A stretch of DNA of 64,000 nucleotides. Origin: JBBDWK01 sp040902885 (GTDB lineage Bacteria; Acidobacteriota; Terriglobia; Bryobacterales; Bryobacteraceae). The translations under genes and the position numbers were made by a program. Below the pieces are notes generated by a model. That model was not told where the DNA came from. It did no database searches and saw only the letters and a program-made list of their open reading frames with translations. The number at the start of each line of letters is the position of its first letter. Position 1 is the stretch's first letter. Of the stretch, positions 37,555 to 47,293 are shown in pieces. The DNA lies in the NCBI GenBank assembly GCA_040902885.1, contig JBBDWK010000081.1, positions 1 to 64,000 on the forward strand, read 5' to 3'.

Positions 37555-39215
37555 TCTGGACAATAACGGAGACGCTACTGACTCTCAGCCGTTGGACCGA
37601 GCTCGATATCCTGGGCAAAGTCACCCTCATGCTGGTGGCCGGATTGGCCGTCTCGTATCTGGCCCGGCGCCGCCCGGCATCCGCCCGCCACCTTCTGTTG
37701 GCCGCGACCTTCGGCACAACGCTCGCGCTCCCTCTGATTGTCATATCCGCGCCCGAACTGGCCATCGGGATCCCTGTGCCCCGCGCCAGCTCTTCTGCAG
37801 TGTCAGACATCGGAGCGATAACCTCGTCAGCGGTTGTATCGTCGCAATGGGGCAATAGCACCGCGGATCAACCACAGGAGGCTCGCTCCTGGGCGATGCC
37901 TTCCTGGAAAACAGTGCTCCGCCTGGTGTGGATGGCCGGCGCCATGCTGTTGCTCCTCTTCCTTGCGGTGGACATCCGGCGGTTGCGCCGCTTGCGCCGG
38001 AGCGGCATTCCCGCGCCGGAACTGCGCGCTCGCATGCATGAACTGGCCGCCGAATGTGGGATTCACCGCCCGGTGGAGCTGCTACTGCACGAGGACATCC
38101 CGGCGCCTCTGACCTGTGGCATATCACGTCCTGCGATCCTACTGCCCGACGATGCCCGTACCTGGACTGAAGACGACCTGCGTCGCGCCCTGATTCACGA
38201 ATTGGAGCATGTGCGCCGGGCTGATTGGGCTGTACAACTGCTTGCCCGTGCGGCATGCGCCTGCTATTGGTTTCACCCCCTGGTTTGGGTGGCTTGGCGG
38301 CGGCTGTCCCTCGAAGCGGAACGCGCCTGTGACGACGCCGTAGTTCAGGGCGAAGAGAGTACGGACTATGCCGAGCAATTGGTTTCGCTCGCCAGGCGAT
38401 TGTCGAAAGGGCCTCTTCAGCCGGCACTCGGCATGGCGCATCGCAGCGATCTGTCCACTCGCGTCACCGCGGTACTTGACGCCAGTCAGACCCGAGGGCG
38501 GGCTAGCCTATTGGCAGCCGCGGCCACCTTCGGTGTCGCGAGTCTCGTTGTAACTGCGATTGGGCCAATGCGCGCGGTGGCTCAATCCGCCGCAATCCGC
38601 GCTGCAGCTTCGGACGCGGCTCTGTTCGAAGCTGCCGAGCGTGGTGACATATCGGGCATCGAACGGTTGCTCTCCTTGGGTGCGAATGTGAATGCCAGGC
38701 TGGGCGGCGATGGAAGTCCTCTCATCGCGGCTGCACGAAACGGCCACGACGCTGCTGTTTACCTGTTGCTGGACCGCGGTGCAAATCCCAATATGCCGGT
38801 GTCCGGCGATGGCAGCCCTCTCATCATGGCGGCGCGGAACGGTCATCTCTCAACGGTCCGGCTGCTGCTGGGCCGGGGCGCGGATATACACATGCCAGTG
38901 AGCGGTGATGGAAATCCGCTAATCATGGCCGCGCGGGGGGGAGACATGGAAGTTGTTGAGTTCCTTCTCGACAGGGGTGCAAACATCGAGCAAGTAGTTC
39001 CCGGCGACGAGAACGCCCTGATAGAGGCGAGCGCCAGCGGTCACTTGCCGGTTGTCAAATTCCTGGCCGGCCGTGGCGCAAACGTAAATGCACGCGTTTG
39101 GGTGGAGCGGAATGGTAACCGGGAGGGCGAGTGGCGGACACCGTTAAATATGGCCCGCAAGCGTGGTCACGGAGCGGTGGTGGCCTTCCTGCAGTCGGCG
39201 GGGGCGCGCGAGTAA
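37551..39215 (+). CDS. BlaR1-like M56 metallopeptidase with C-terminal ankyrin repeats
   Basis: 554 residues. The N-terminal 350 are the M56 membrane peptidase: helices near 20-40, 50-70, 120-140, the zinc motif HELEH at 216-220 within LIHELEHVRRADW, the EAERACDDAVV helix, and a last membrane helix near 325-345. Classical BlaR1 ends in a penicillin-binding sensor domain; here residues about 365-554 are five or six ankyrin repeats (ALFEAAERGDISGIERLLSL; GSPLIAAARNGHDAAVYLLL) instead. The input signal is therefore probably not a beta-lactam bound directly. It overlaps blaI and precedes a beta-lactamase-fold gene by three bases. Confidence 0.85.
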   Translation: MIWTITETLLTLSRWTELDILGKVTLMLVAGLAVSYLARRRPASARHLLLAATFGTTLALPLIVISAPELAIGIPVPRASSSAVSDIGAITSSAVVSSQWGNSTADQPQEARSWAMPSWKTVLRLVWMAGAMLLLLFLAVDIRRLRRLRRSGIPAPELRARMHELAAECGIHRPVELLLHEDIPAPLTCGISRPAILLPDDARTWTEDDLRRALIHELEHVRRADWAVQLLARAACACYWFHPLVWVAWRRLSLEAERACDDAVVQGEESTDYAEQLVSLARRLSKGPLQPALGMAHRSDLSTRVTAVLDASQTRGRASLLAAAATFGVASLVVTAIGPMRAVAQSAAIRAAASDAALFEAAERGDISGIERLLSLGANVNARLGGDGSPLIAAARNGHDAAVYLLLDRGANPNMPVSGDGSPLIMAARNGHLSTVRLLLGRGADIHMPVSGDGNPLIMAARGGDMEVVEFLLDRGANIEQVVPGDENALIEASASGHLPVVKFLAGRGANVNARVWVERNGNREGEWRTPLNMARKRGHGAVVAFLQSAGARE

Positions 39216-39218
39216 AGC

Positions 39219-40373
39219 ATGGCCACCGCACGAGCGTCGATAAGGATCATCGGCAGACGGCAGCTGGCAGCACGCGTCGTCCTGTTTGCCGGCCTGGTAA
39301 ACAACCTTTGGGCTGCGTCCCCTGGACGCTATCCCATGCCCCCGGAGTCAATCCGCTACGACGAGCAGATTGATAAGGCCAGAACAATCGTGGCGGAATT
39401 GATCAAGGCAAAGAAGATTCCGGGCTTCTCGATCGCCGTTGCCCGTGGCGGTACGATTGTCTGGTCCGAGGGCTTCGGCTTGGCCAACGTCGAGCAAGGC
39501 GTGCTGGTCACGCCTCTAACACGATTCCGGTTGGGGAGTGTGTCGAAGGTTCTGACTGCAGCAGGAATCGCACGCCTCGTCGAAGACGGCAAGCTGGACC
39601 TTGATACGCCCGTACAACGCTATGTGCCGGACTTTCCGGCAAAACCCTGGCCAATAACGACCCGGCAACTGGCGGGGCATACGGCCGGTATTCGGCATTA
39701 TGACCAGAAGGACTTCGCTGGTCCGCTCAACGGCGCTCCTCATTTTGAAAGCGTCACCAAAGGGCTGGCAATCTTTGCCAATGATCCGTTGCTCTTCGAA
39801 CCTGGGACAAACTACTCCTATTCGAGCTATGGGTGGAATCTCATCAGTGCAGTGATTGCAGGTGCTTCCAAGAAGGAGTTCCTGAGCTACATGCAGCGTT
39901 CGTTTTTCGAACTGCTTGGTCTCCGCAGCATCACGGCTGATCACATCGACCGCATCATTCCACATCGCTCGGCATTCTACATTCGCGGCGAGGATGGCGC
40001 TCTGTCGAATGCTCCTCACTCGGACAACAGCTACAAATGGGCAGGCGGCGGATTTCTCGCCAATGCTGAGGATCTGGTCCGGTTTGGCTCCACACACTTG
40101 CAGCCGGGGTTCTTCCGCCAAACTACTCTCGACCTGCTATTCACTTCACAGACCCTGGATTCCGGCAAGCAGACCGGCGTAGGCATCGGGTGGCGAACCG
40201 GCATCGACCCGAATGGCAGACGTATCCTTCACCACGGCGGGTCGCTCAATGGTGGGCGCGCCATGCTGATGATGTTCCCGGAGTCGGGAGTCGTGGTCGC
40301 GATGCTTTCGAATATACGCGGTGACTTCGGTGAAAAGGATGCGGTTATGATCGGCCATCTGTTTATTCAGTGA
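39219..40373 (+). CDS. Exported serine beta-lactamase/class C-like hydrolase
   Basis: 384 residues; an N-terminal hydrophobic stretch (VVLFAGLVNNLWAAS) suggests export. The nucleophile motif is SVSK (107-110) in FRLGSVSKVLTAAG, followed by a YSS-type second motif (NYSYSSYGW) and a C-terminal HHGG in place of KTG. This is the PF00144 family, which includes AmpC, D-aminopeptidases and esterases; without substrate data, beta-lactam hydrolysis is only one option. It is last in the blaI-blaR-like operon and presumably induced through it. Confidence 0.85.
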   Translation: MATARASIRIIGRRQLAARVVLFAGLVNNLWAASPGRYPMPPESIRYDEQIDKARTIVAELIKAKKIPGFSIAVARGGTIVWSEGFGLANVEQGVLVTPLTRFRLGSVSKVLTAAGIARLVEDGKLDLDTPVQRYVPDFPAKPWPITTRQLAGHTAGIRHYDQKDFAGPLNGAPHFESVTKGLAIFANDPLLFEPGTNYSYSSYGWNLISAVIAGASKKEFLSYMQRSFFELLGLRSITADHIDRIIPHRSAFYIRGEDGALSNAPHSDNSYKWAGGGFLANAEDLVRFGSTHLQPGFFRQTTLDLLFTSQTLDSGKQTGVGIGWRTGIDPNGRRILHHGGSLNGGRAMLMMFPESGVVVAMLSNIRGDFGEKDAVMIGHLFIQ

Positions 40374-40439
40374 CCGCCTGCTGTTGCTGCTTCAATGATC
40401 CACATTCCGCGCCGCTACCGACTTGGCGCACTCTTGCCC

Positions 40440-41594
40440 TCAATTCAGCAGCTTGCCCTGCCGCATATAAGCCGGCGTATCCAGATCGTCGGGATCGAAG
40501 GAGAGCGCCGGGACAATCGGCTCCTCTACTACCGCTTCCGGAAGGGGCTCGGGCTGCGATTCGACGGTTCGCGCAAAGAAAGGCTCCTGCGCGCGCTGCA
40601 CGCTTTCGGGCTGGAAGCCGGTCGCGATGACCGTAATCTTCACCGCGTCGCCCATCGCCTCGTTCAGGCTCATGCCGAAATTGATCTGCACGTCCTCGTA
40701 ATCCGTCGCCTGGCGGATGATGGAGCACGCCTCGTTCACGTCGTGCAGCCCCAAATTGCTGGACGCCGTGATGTTGATCAGCACGCCCCGCGAACCGCTA
40801 ATGCGCGTCTCCTCGAGCAGCGGGCACTCGATCGCCCGCCGCGCGGCTTCCACCGCCGCGTTCTCTCCCCGGCAGGTGGCGGTCCCCATCATCGCATAGC
40901 CCATGCCGAGCATGGTCGCGCGGATGTCCGCGAAGTCGCGGTTGATTAGACCCGGCGTGGTGATGATGTCGCTGATGCCCTGCACCGCCTGATACAGAAC
41001 GTCGTCGGCGACGCGGAAGGCTTCGACGAAGCTGGTGCCCTTGGGAACCAGCGCCAGCAGACGATCGTTGGGAATGGCGATCACCGTGTCGGCGGACCGC
41101 GCCAGCTCGATCAGACCCTGCTCGGCGGCGCGCCTGCGCTTGCCCTCGAACGCGAACGGCTTGGTGACCACCGCCACCGTGAGCGCGCCGAGCTCCTTCG
41201 CGAGCGTGGCCACCACGGGCGCCGCGCCCGTGCCCGTGCCGCCGCCCAGTCCCGCGGTGACGAAGATCATGTCTGCCCCTTGCAGGATCTCGACGATCTG
41301 GTCGGTGTCTTCGAGCGCCGCGCGCTTACCGATCGAGGGGTCGGCCCCAGCCCCCAGACCATTGGTGATCTTGAAGCCGATACGGATCTTATTGGGCACG
41401 CGGGAAGCTTCGAGCGCCTGCGCGTCCGTGTTGATGGCGTAGAACTCCACGCCGCCCAGCCCTTCGGTGATCATGCGGGCCACCGCGTTGGCGCCCGCGC
41501 CGCCCACGCCGACGACCTTAATACGAGCGCCGCCGTGCGCTTCTTCCTGAATCTCGTACTTGAGCGATTCGATTCCGCCGTCCATCAAACTCAT
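40440..41594 (-). CDS. ftsZ: Cell division protein FtsZ
   Basis: Tubulin-like GTPase that forms the Z ring. 384 residues from ATG 41594 (MSLMDGGIESLKYEI), preceded by AAGGAG; a longer frame to 41801 lies inside ftsA and is rejected. The GTP-binding segments are VVGVGGAGANAVARM near residue 25 and the tubulin signature GGGTGTGAAP near residue 105. The C-terminal tail DDLDTPAYMRQ is the conserved peptide that binds FtsA. It is the last gene of the leftward dcw cluster, 11 bases after ftsA. Confidence 0.98.
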   Translation of the reverse strand: MSLMDGGIESLKYEIQEEAHGGARIKVVGVGGAGANAVARMITEGLGGVEFYAINTDAQALEASRVPNKIRIGFKITNGLGAGADPSIGKRAALEDTDQIVEILQGADMIFVTAGLGGGTGTGAAPVVATLAKELGALTVAVVTKPFAFEGKRRRAAEQGLIELARSADTVIAIPNDRLLALVPKGTSFVEAFRVADDVLYQAVQGISDIITTPGLINRDFADIRATMLGMGYAMMGTATCRGENAAVEAARRAIECPLLEETRISGSRGVLINITASSNLGLHDVNEACSIIRQATDYEDVQINFGMSLNEAMGDAVKITVIATGFQPESVQRAQEPFFARTVESQPEPLPEAVVEEPIVPALSFDPDDLDTPAYMRQGKLLN

Positions 41595-41605
41595 TCCCGG
41601 TCTCC

Positions 41606-42805
41606 TTATCTTAAGATCCGGCCCAAAAGACCAGCCGACTGGTTTTCCAATTCCCCCTGCAATCTGAGGCGGGCCGAATACATCGCCAGTCCGGCCGCGG
41701 TCACCCACACCGGATCGTCGATCTCTTCGGGCCAGTCCTCGATTCCAACCGCGAGGCCATTGCGCGCCTGACAATCCAGGACGCGCTCGGCGACGTCGCA
41801 CATGCCGTGCAGCCGCGCCATTCCACCGGTAATCACCACGCCTCCCATGAGCGCGTGGGCCATGCCCACCCGCGCCAACTCGCCGCGAACATAACCGAAC
41901 AACTCGTCCGCGCGCGCCTCCAGAATCCGGTTGAGCTTCCGCCGGGGGGCCTCTCTCGGCTCCCGGTCGCCCGGCGAAGGCACGTCGATCAGGCTGTTAT
42001 CGCCGGTCTGGTCGGCCGCCGCGCTGCCGTACTCCACCTTCAGCAGCTCGGCATCGTCGATGCCGGTTCCCAGCCCGCGCGCCACATCGCGGGTGAAATG
42101 ATCGCCGCAAATGGGAAGGCTTCCGGCCAGTTGCACGGCTTCGCCGTAATAGACCACGATCTCGGTGGACTGCGAACCGATATCCACGAACGCGACGCCT
42201 TCCCTGCGGTCCTCGGGCAGCACCGCCGCGAAAGCCCCCGCCACCGCCTCGAACACCGTTTCCTCGACGGCGAGGTGCGCCTGGTTGGCCGCCGCCACCA
42301 GGCACTGATGCTCGGCCTCGGATGCGGTGACCAGATGGATATTCGCTTCCAGGCGCGAGGCCACCATCTTGCGCGGATCGCGGTGGCCGGGATGCGAATC
42401 CACCACAAAATCCTGCGTCATGAGGTGCAGAATCAGGCGGTCTTCCCGAAGTTGAACGCGGCTGGCGCGCTCGACGGCTCGATTCACGTCACGCTGCACG
42501 ATTTCGCGCGGCCGTCCGAGTTCCAGCGACGAGCGGCTGTTATTTCCGCGGACCGACGGCCCGCCGATTCCCAGGGTGGCCGACTTCACCGACACCTGCG
42601 CGCGCGTCTCGGCCTCGCGCAGAGCGGTGAGAATCGATTGTGCGGCGGCGTTCTGGTCCGCGATGCGGCCTTTGGTCCATCCGCCCGACGGACCCTCGCC
42701 ATGGCCGACATAGCGGAGCACGCCATCTTCCAGGACCCCGATCACGCACCGTGTGCGTGCCGCCCCGGCATCCATTCCAACCGCAAAGAGTGGTTTCGTC
42801 GCCAT
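41606..42805 (-). CDS. ftsA: Cell division protein FtsA
   Basis: Actin-like ATPase that tethers FtsZ to the membrane. 399 residues. Actin-fold phosphate motifs appear as AVGMDAGAARTRCVIG at the N-terminus, FVDIGSQSTEIVVY in the middle and GGVVITGGMARLHGM near 340. The C-terminal SAGLLGRILR can form the amphipathic membrane-targeting helix. It sits between ftsQ and ftsZ; the 69-base gap to ftsQ contains a copy of the dispersed palindromic element, so ftsAZ may be expressed partly independently of the upstream genes. Confidence 0.95.
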   Translation of the reverse strand: MATKPLFAVGMDAGAARTRCVIGVLEDGVLRYVGHGEGPSGGWTKGRIADQNAAAQSILTALREAETRAQVSVKSATLGIGGPSVRGNNSRSSLELGRPREIVQRDVNRAVERASRVQLREDRLILHLMTQDFVVDSHPGHRDPRKMVASRLEANIHLVTASEAEHQCLVAAANQAHLAVEETVFEAVAGAFAAVLPEDRREGVAFVDIGSQSTEIVVYYGEAVQLAGSLPICGDHFTRDVARGLGTGIDDAELLKVEYGSAAADQTGDNSLIDVPSPGDREPREAPRRKLNRILEARADELFGYVRGELARVGMAHALMGGVVITGGMARLHGMCDVAERVLDCQARNGLAVGIEDWPEEIDDPVWVTAAGLAMYSARLRLQGELENQSAGLLGRILR

Positions 42806-42822
42806 CCGTTAAGTGCCCGCGG

Positions 42823-42848
42823 CAACCGCGACCGTCAGGGAGCGGTTG
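42823..42848. repeat. Dispersed palindromic element, copy 2 (half element)
   Basis: 26 bases that start CAACCGC and end AGCGGTTG. It equals the right arm of the full element at 55224-55288 with its first five bases replaced by those of the left arm, as expected from an internal deletion. It lies between ftsQ and ftsA. Confidence 0.75.
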
Positions 42849-42874
42849 TTAATCGTGAGATAACCGTACACCAA

Positions 42875-43660
42875 CTACTCTTTGGCCGTAATCCTGTCGT
42901 CCAGCCGGAGATCGAACGAACCGGCTTCCGGCAGCCGCTTCCGAATCTCCGGGTAATGACTCAAAAAGTTCTGGAACCGTGTCCGGAAGTTCCGGTCGCC
43001 GAGCGCCAGCGTAACCGCCCGGCCCTCCAGTTCCACCGTCACCAGCGGGTTATCCGGATTGCCCACGTCGATTTCGGAAATGGTTTTTCCGAACGGCTCC
43101 ACGTCCCGGCGAATGCGCTGCATCAGGCGCACCTGGCGCGCACGCTCCGTCTCTGGCTCCTTCTCGCTCAAGCCGCGTAGAACCGGAAAGGAGAATCGGG
43201 ATCGCGCGGGCGTCTCCAGAATTACGCCATCGTCATCAATCAACGCCAGCCGCGCCGGGCCGCGCTCGAACCTTGCCGGCAGGCTCACGAATGCCACGGG
43301 CTGGCGCTCCACGATCCGCACCGCAATCCGGTTCGGCCAGATGCGCAACACCGACGCATCCGCCACCCAATCGACGGCGAGCAACTGTCTGCGGCGCTCG
43401 GCGAGCGGCACACGGGCTACGCTCCGTCCGAAGTCCCGCTCGAAGACGCGCTCGATCCGGACCGGCGAGGCGTATAGCACCCCGGCGACGCCCAGGCCCG
43501 GCGTCTCCGCATCGGGCGGCAGCAGAAAAAAGCGTTTGTCGGTAGCGGAAAAGTGGCGCAGCTCTTTGGCCGCCCACGCGCTCGCCGCCAACCCCACTCC
43601 GGAAAAGGCCAGTGTAGCCCAGAGGCGCCAGCGCACGCCGCGTGCGGGTTTCTCCTTCAC
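42875..43660 (-). CDS. ftsQ: Cell division protein FtsQ
   Basis: Bitopic membrane protein of the divisome, about 261 residues. One transmembrane helix (LWATLAFSGVGLAASAWAA) is followed by a POTRA-like region (VRIERVFERDFGRSVARVPL) and a beta domain containing DDDGVILETP. I chose GTG 43660 because it overlaps the murC stop as GTGA, the same coupling used by several genes in this cluster; TTG 43705 would add 15 residues and overlap murC by 49 bases. In many dcw clusters murB and ddl lie between murC and ftsQ; neither is present here. Confidence 0.92.
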   Translation of the reverse strand: MKEKPARGVRWRLWATLAFSGVGLAASAWAAKELRHFSATDKRFFLLPPDAETPGLGVAGVLYASPVRIERVFERDFGRSVARVPLAERRRQLLAVDWVADASVLRIWPNRIAVRIVERQPVAFVSLPARFERGPARLALIDDDGVILETPARSRFSFPVLRGLSEKEPETERARQVRLMQRIRRDVEPFGKTISEIDVGNPDNPLVTVELEGRAVTLALGDRNFRTRFQNFLSHYPEIRKRLPEAGSFDLRLDDRITAKE

Positions 43661-45036
43661 TTCCGGCCCCCGAGCCGTTCCAGAATTCGATCCCCGGCCT
43701 GCCAAACATTGCCGGCCCCCAGCGTCAGTACGATGTCGCCTTCCTGGGCTGCCTCCACCACCGCGTCCACACCCTTCTCGATGGTGCCCACGTAGTCCAC
43801 GGCGCGATGACCGAAGGCCCGCAGCCGGGTTGCCAGAGCTTCCGAAGTGATTCCTTCGATGGGCTTCTCCGAAGCCCCGTAAATGTCCATCAGGAACAGC
43901 CGGTCCACCTGGTGAAAGGAGCGCGCGAAATCATCCATCAGATGAAAGGTGCGCGTGTAGCGGTGCGGCTGGAACAGCGCCAGGACGCGCTTGTAGCGGC
44001 ATAACCGGGCGGCGGCGACGGTCGCTACGATCTCGGTCGGATGATGCCCGTAGTCGTCCACTACCGTAACGCCGCCCTCCTGCCCGCGAACCTGAAAGCG
44101 GCGGTCCACACCTGTGAACTGGCTCAGGCCCTCCCGCGCCATATCGGGTTTCACGTCCAGCTCCAGCGCAACGGCGATGGCCGCGGTTGCATTGCGGACG
44201 TTATGCTCTCCCGGAGCGCGCACATGGAAGCTGCCCAGGTCGGCGCCGCGGAAGCGCAGCCGGAATCCGCTGCCCATGTGGCCGCAGTTCATCTCCAGAA
44301 TCTGGACATCGGCGTGGGCGCTGGTCCCGTAAGTGATGGTCCTCCGGGTGATCCGGGGCAGGATGCCCTGCACGTTGGCGTCGTCCAGACACAGGATGGC
44401 TGCACCGTAGAACGGCACTTTGTTCACGAACTCCACGAACGAGCTGCAAATGTCTTCGAGAGAGGAGTAACAGTCCAGGTGCTCGCGGTCGATGTTGGTG
44501 ACCACGGCAAGGATCGGGGCAAGCTTGAGGAAGGAGCGGTCGCTTTCATCCGACTCCACCACCAGAAAGTCGCTGTGGCCTATCCGCGCATTGCTTCCCC
44601 CCATGGCGCCGACGCGCCCGCCGACCACCACCGTGGGATCGAGACCGGCGCAGTTCAGGATGCTCGCGACCATGGACGTGGTGCTTGTCTTTCCGTGACT
44701 GCCCGCAACCGCCACGCCGAATTTGAGGCGCATCAGCTCGGCCAGCAGCTCGCCGCGCGGGATCACCGGAATGCCAAGCCGGCGAGCCTCCATCACTTCG
44801 GGATTGCTCTCATCCACCGCGGAGCTCACCACCAGCGCCTTCGCGCCGGTTACATTGGCCGCGTCGTGTCCCTCATACACGGCGATACCCATCGCGGCGA
44901 GGCGCTCCGTGATGGGGGTCAGCTTCAGATCCGAGCCGCTGATTTCATAACCCAGATTTCGGAGCACCTCGGCAATTCCGCTCATGCCGATTCCGCCAAT
45001 CCCGGTGAAATGGAGGTGCTGGATCTTAAAAAACAT
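43657..45036 (-). CDS. murC: UDP-N-acetylmuramate-L-alanine ligase
   Basis: Adds L-Ala to UDP-MurNAc, the first amino-acid step of peptidoglycan precursor synthesis. 459 residues, typical. It begins with the MurC-type Rossmann domain (HFTGIGGIGMSGIAEVL), then the ATP loop GSHGKTSTTSMV near 112, the central ligase domain with NIDREHLD, and the C-terminal domain with FQPHRYTRT. The gene starts 47 bases after murG. Confidence 0.97.
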   Translation of the reverse strand: MFFKIQHLHFTGIGGIGMSGIAEVLRNLGYEISGSDLKLTPITERLAAMGIAVYEGHDAANVTGAKALVVSSAVDESNPEVMEARRLGIPVIPRGELLAELMRLKFGVAVAGSHGKTSTTSMVASILNCAGLDPTVVVGGRVGAMGGSNARIGHSDFLVVESDESDRSFLKLAPILAVVTNIDREHLDCYSSLEDICSSFVEFVNKVPFYGAAILCLDDANVQGILPRITRRTITYGTSAHADVQILEMNCGHMGSGFRLRFRGADLGSFHVRAPGEHNVRNATAAIAVALELDVKPDMAREGLSQFTGVDRRFQVRGQEGGVTVVDDYGHHPTEIVATVAAARLCRYKRVLALFQPHRYTRTFHLMDDFARSFHQVDRLFLMDIYGASEKPIEGITSEALATRLRAFGHRAVDYVGTIEKGVDAVVEAAQEGDIVLTLGAGNVWQAGDRILERLGGRK

Positions 45037-45083
45037 TTGCTTTTCGTATTGTTTCGGCTTCCATCTTCAATGTCAAAGCTTTT

Positions 45084-46157
45084 TTACAATCTGCTTACTG
45101 CCGCGTGGATGAGCGCTTCAGCCGCCCGCGCCGCGGCTCCCTGCCGTGCCATCGACCGCGCCGTATGGCCCATCCGCTCCAGTTCCGCCGGCGCGGCGGC
45201 CAGTTCGCGAATCGCCTCGAAAAGTTTGCGCCCGCTCATCTCCCGGTCGGGAACCAGAAACGCCGCGCCGGACCGCGCGAAGGCCTCGGCGTTCCGTGTC
45301 TGGTGATCGTCGGCGGCGAAGGGAAACGGGACAAGGAGAGCCGGTTTTCCGGCCGCGGCCACTTCCGCCACGGCGCCCGCGCCGGCCCGGCAGACAATCA
45401 GGTCGGCTTCGGCAAACGCACCGGACATGTCTTCGATAAACGCCACAACTTCTCCTTCCATTCCGGATGCGGTAAACTCCGCGCGTAACTCCTCAAACGC
45501 CTCCCGTCCGCTCTGGATCAGCCAGCGAACCGGAATTCCAGCCTCGCGAAACAGGGGCCAGCTCTCGCGCGCCGCGTTGTTGAGCGTTCGCGATCCGTGG
45601 CTGCCTCCTGTGATCAGCACGTGAAACGATCCCTCCCGGCGGCGCGGCGGAAGGGCGAAGAACTCTTCGCGCACCGGCACGCCGGTAAGCTCGGTCTTGC
45701 CTCGGGGAAAGAATCGCGCCGTCTCGGGGAAGCTCAGCAGCGCCCGCGCGACCCGCCGTCCGATGGCGCGGTTGGTGATGCCCGGGTGCGCGTTCGGCTC
45801 CATCACCACCACAGGAATTCGGAGCGCGAGGGCCGCGAGAACGGCCGGCCCGGCAACATAGCCTCCCATGCTGAAGACGGCCGCGGGACGCTCCACGCGA
45901 AGCCGGCCGATCATGTGCGCGGTGGCCTGCCCAAGCTGGAACAGGGTAACCACCTGCCGCCGCCAGCCAAGCCGCTTCAATCCGCCGATCCGAATGTAAT
46001 GGATGGGAAAACCGGCAGCCGGCACCAGCCGGGCTTCCAGGCCGCGCTCGGTCCCCAGAAACCTGGCCTCGTGTCCGCGGCGGCGCAGTTCCCGGGCAAC
46101 CGCCAGGGCGGGAATCACGTGACCGCCGGTGCCTCCGCCTGCCATCAGAAATGTCAC
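45084..46157 (-). CDS. murG: UDP-GlcNAc:lipid I N-acetylglucosaminyltransferase MurG
   Basis: GT-B glycosyltransferase that converts lipid I to lipid II on the inner membrane face. 357 residues with the N-terminal GGGTGGHVIPALAVA loop, a membrane-associating GGYVAGP segment near 100 and the C-terminal UDP-binding region (LIVCRAGAGAVAEVAAAGKP). The start overlaps the ftsW stop by four bases (ATGA). Confidence 0.97.
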   Translation of the reverse strand: MTFLMAGGGTGGHVIPALAVARELRRRGHEARFLGTERGLEARLVPAAGFPIHYIRIGGLKRLGWRRQVVTLFQLGQATAHMIGRLRVERPAAVFSMGGYVAGPAVLAALALRIPVVVMEPNAHPGITNRAIGRRVARALLSFPETARFFPRGKTELTGVPVREEFFALPPRRREGSFHVLITGGSHGSRTLNNAARESWPLFREAGIPVRWLIQSGREAFEELRAEFTASGMEGEVVAFIEDMSGAFAEADLIVCRAGAGAVAEVAAAGKPALLVPFPFAADDHQTRNAEAFARSGAAFLVPDREMSGRKLFEAIRELAAAPAELERMGHTARSMARQGAAARAAEALIHAAVSRL

Positions 46158-47293
46158 CCCGCATGCTCGCTTACATTGAGAAGCATGCCCATCAGCGCCA
46201 GCGTGCTAAGGAGGGAGTTGCCTCCGTAGCTGATCATCGGCAGGGGGATGCCCTTGGTTGGCATCATCGCCAGAACCACGCTCATGTTCATGAAGCCTTG
46301 CACCACGATCATCGTGGTGATTCCCAGGGCCAGGTAACGGCCGAAATCGTCGTTGATGCAGACGGCGGCGCGCAGACCCCGCCAGAGAATCAGGAGGAAT
46401 CCGGCCAGCACGCCCAGGGAGCCAAGCAGGCCGATCTCCTCGCTGACCACGGCATAGATGAAGTCGTTATGCGCCTCGGGCAGATACAGCAGCTTCTGCT
46501 TGCCCTGCATCAGGCCCAGGCCCGCCGGCCCGCCCGCGCCGACCGCGATCTTCGACTGCTCGGCCTGATAACTCGTATCGCGCGCGGTCAGCGACGTCCG
46601 CAGATAGGCTTTCACCCGCCCCTGCTCGTCAATCTTGTCGATCAGCTTGTAATCGGGGTCAACGTACCCCACGATGCGCGCCAGGCGATAAGGTTTGGAG
46701 ACGATGAAGAACACTACGCCCACCGAGGCCACCGCGATGGCGATCGCGCAATAACGCCACTCGAGCCCGGCCACAAAGAACACCACGGTTGCGGCGGCGG
46801 CCAGCACCACCGCAGTGCCGAGGTCGGCGATCACCACGCCCATGGTGACCAGCCCAACTGCCAGCGCGGCCGGGAACAGCGTGTGCCGGTTGTTGATGGC
46901 TCGCGCGCGCATGGTGACGAAGAAGGCCAGAAAGACCACCAGCGCGGGTTTGGCAAGCTCGGAGGGTTGCAATCCAACCGGCCCCATGCGAATCCAGCGG
47001 TGCTGCCGGCCGTCGATAAAGTAAACCATCATCAGCAGCATCAGGACCACGCCCACGGCCGTGAAAGCCACCGCGGAGCTTTGCATCCAGCGATAATGGG
47101 TGCGCTTCAGAAGCATCATCACGCAGATGGACGCCACCAGCCACGACGCCTGGCGTATCAGAAAATACTGGCTCGAGTTGAACTTGAGCTGCGCCATGAC
47201 GGACGAGGCGCTATAGACCATCACCAGCCCGAAGAAGGCCATGGAGAGGACCGTGCCAAACAGGACCCAGTCGGTCTTGAGACGTTGCGGCAT
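46154..47293 (-). CDS. ftsW: SEDS peptidoglycan glycosyltransferase FtsW
   Basis: Polytopic SEDS protein (379 residues, about ten helices) that polymerises lipid II at the septum together with the FtsI transpeptidase. Family features include the segment GSQ/RQ-like IRMGPVGLQPSELAKPALV near 105 and the C-terminal GIPLPMISYGGNSLL. The gene starts one base after the murD stop and overlaps murG. Confidence 0.96.
   Translation of the reverse strand: MPQRLKTDWVLFGTVLSMAFFGLVMVYSASSVMAQLKFNSSQYFLIRQASWLVASICVMMLLKRTHYRWMQSSAVAFTAVGVVLMLLMMVYFIDGRQHRWIRMGPVGLQPSELAKPALVVFLAFFVTMRARAINNRHTLFPAALAVGLVTMGVVIADLGTAVVLAAAATVVFFVAGLEWRYCAIAIAVASVGVVFFIVSKPYRLARIVGYVDPDYKLIDKIDEQGRVKAYLRTSLTARDTSYQAEQSKIAVGAGGPAGLGLMQGKQKLLYLPEAHNDFIYAVVSEEIGLLGSLGVLAGFLLILWRGLRAAVCINDDFGRYLALGITTMIVVQGFMNMSVVLAMMPTKGIPLPMISYGGNSLLSTLALMGMLLNVSEHAG

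Noticed and set aside
37551..39215. Calling this gene simply blaR1
   Set aside because: The penicillin-binding sensor domain is absent and replaced by ankyrin repeats, so the name would mislead.
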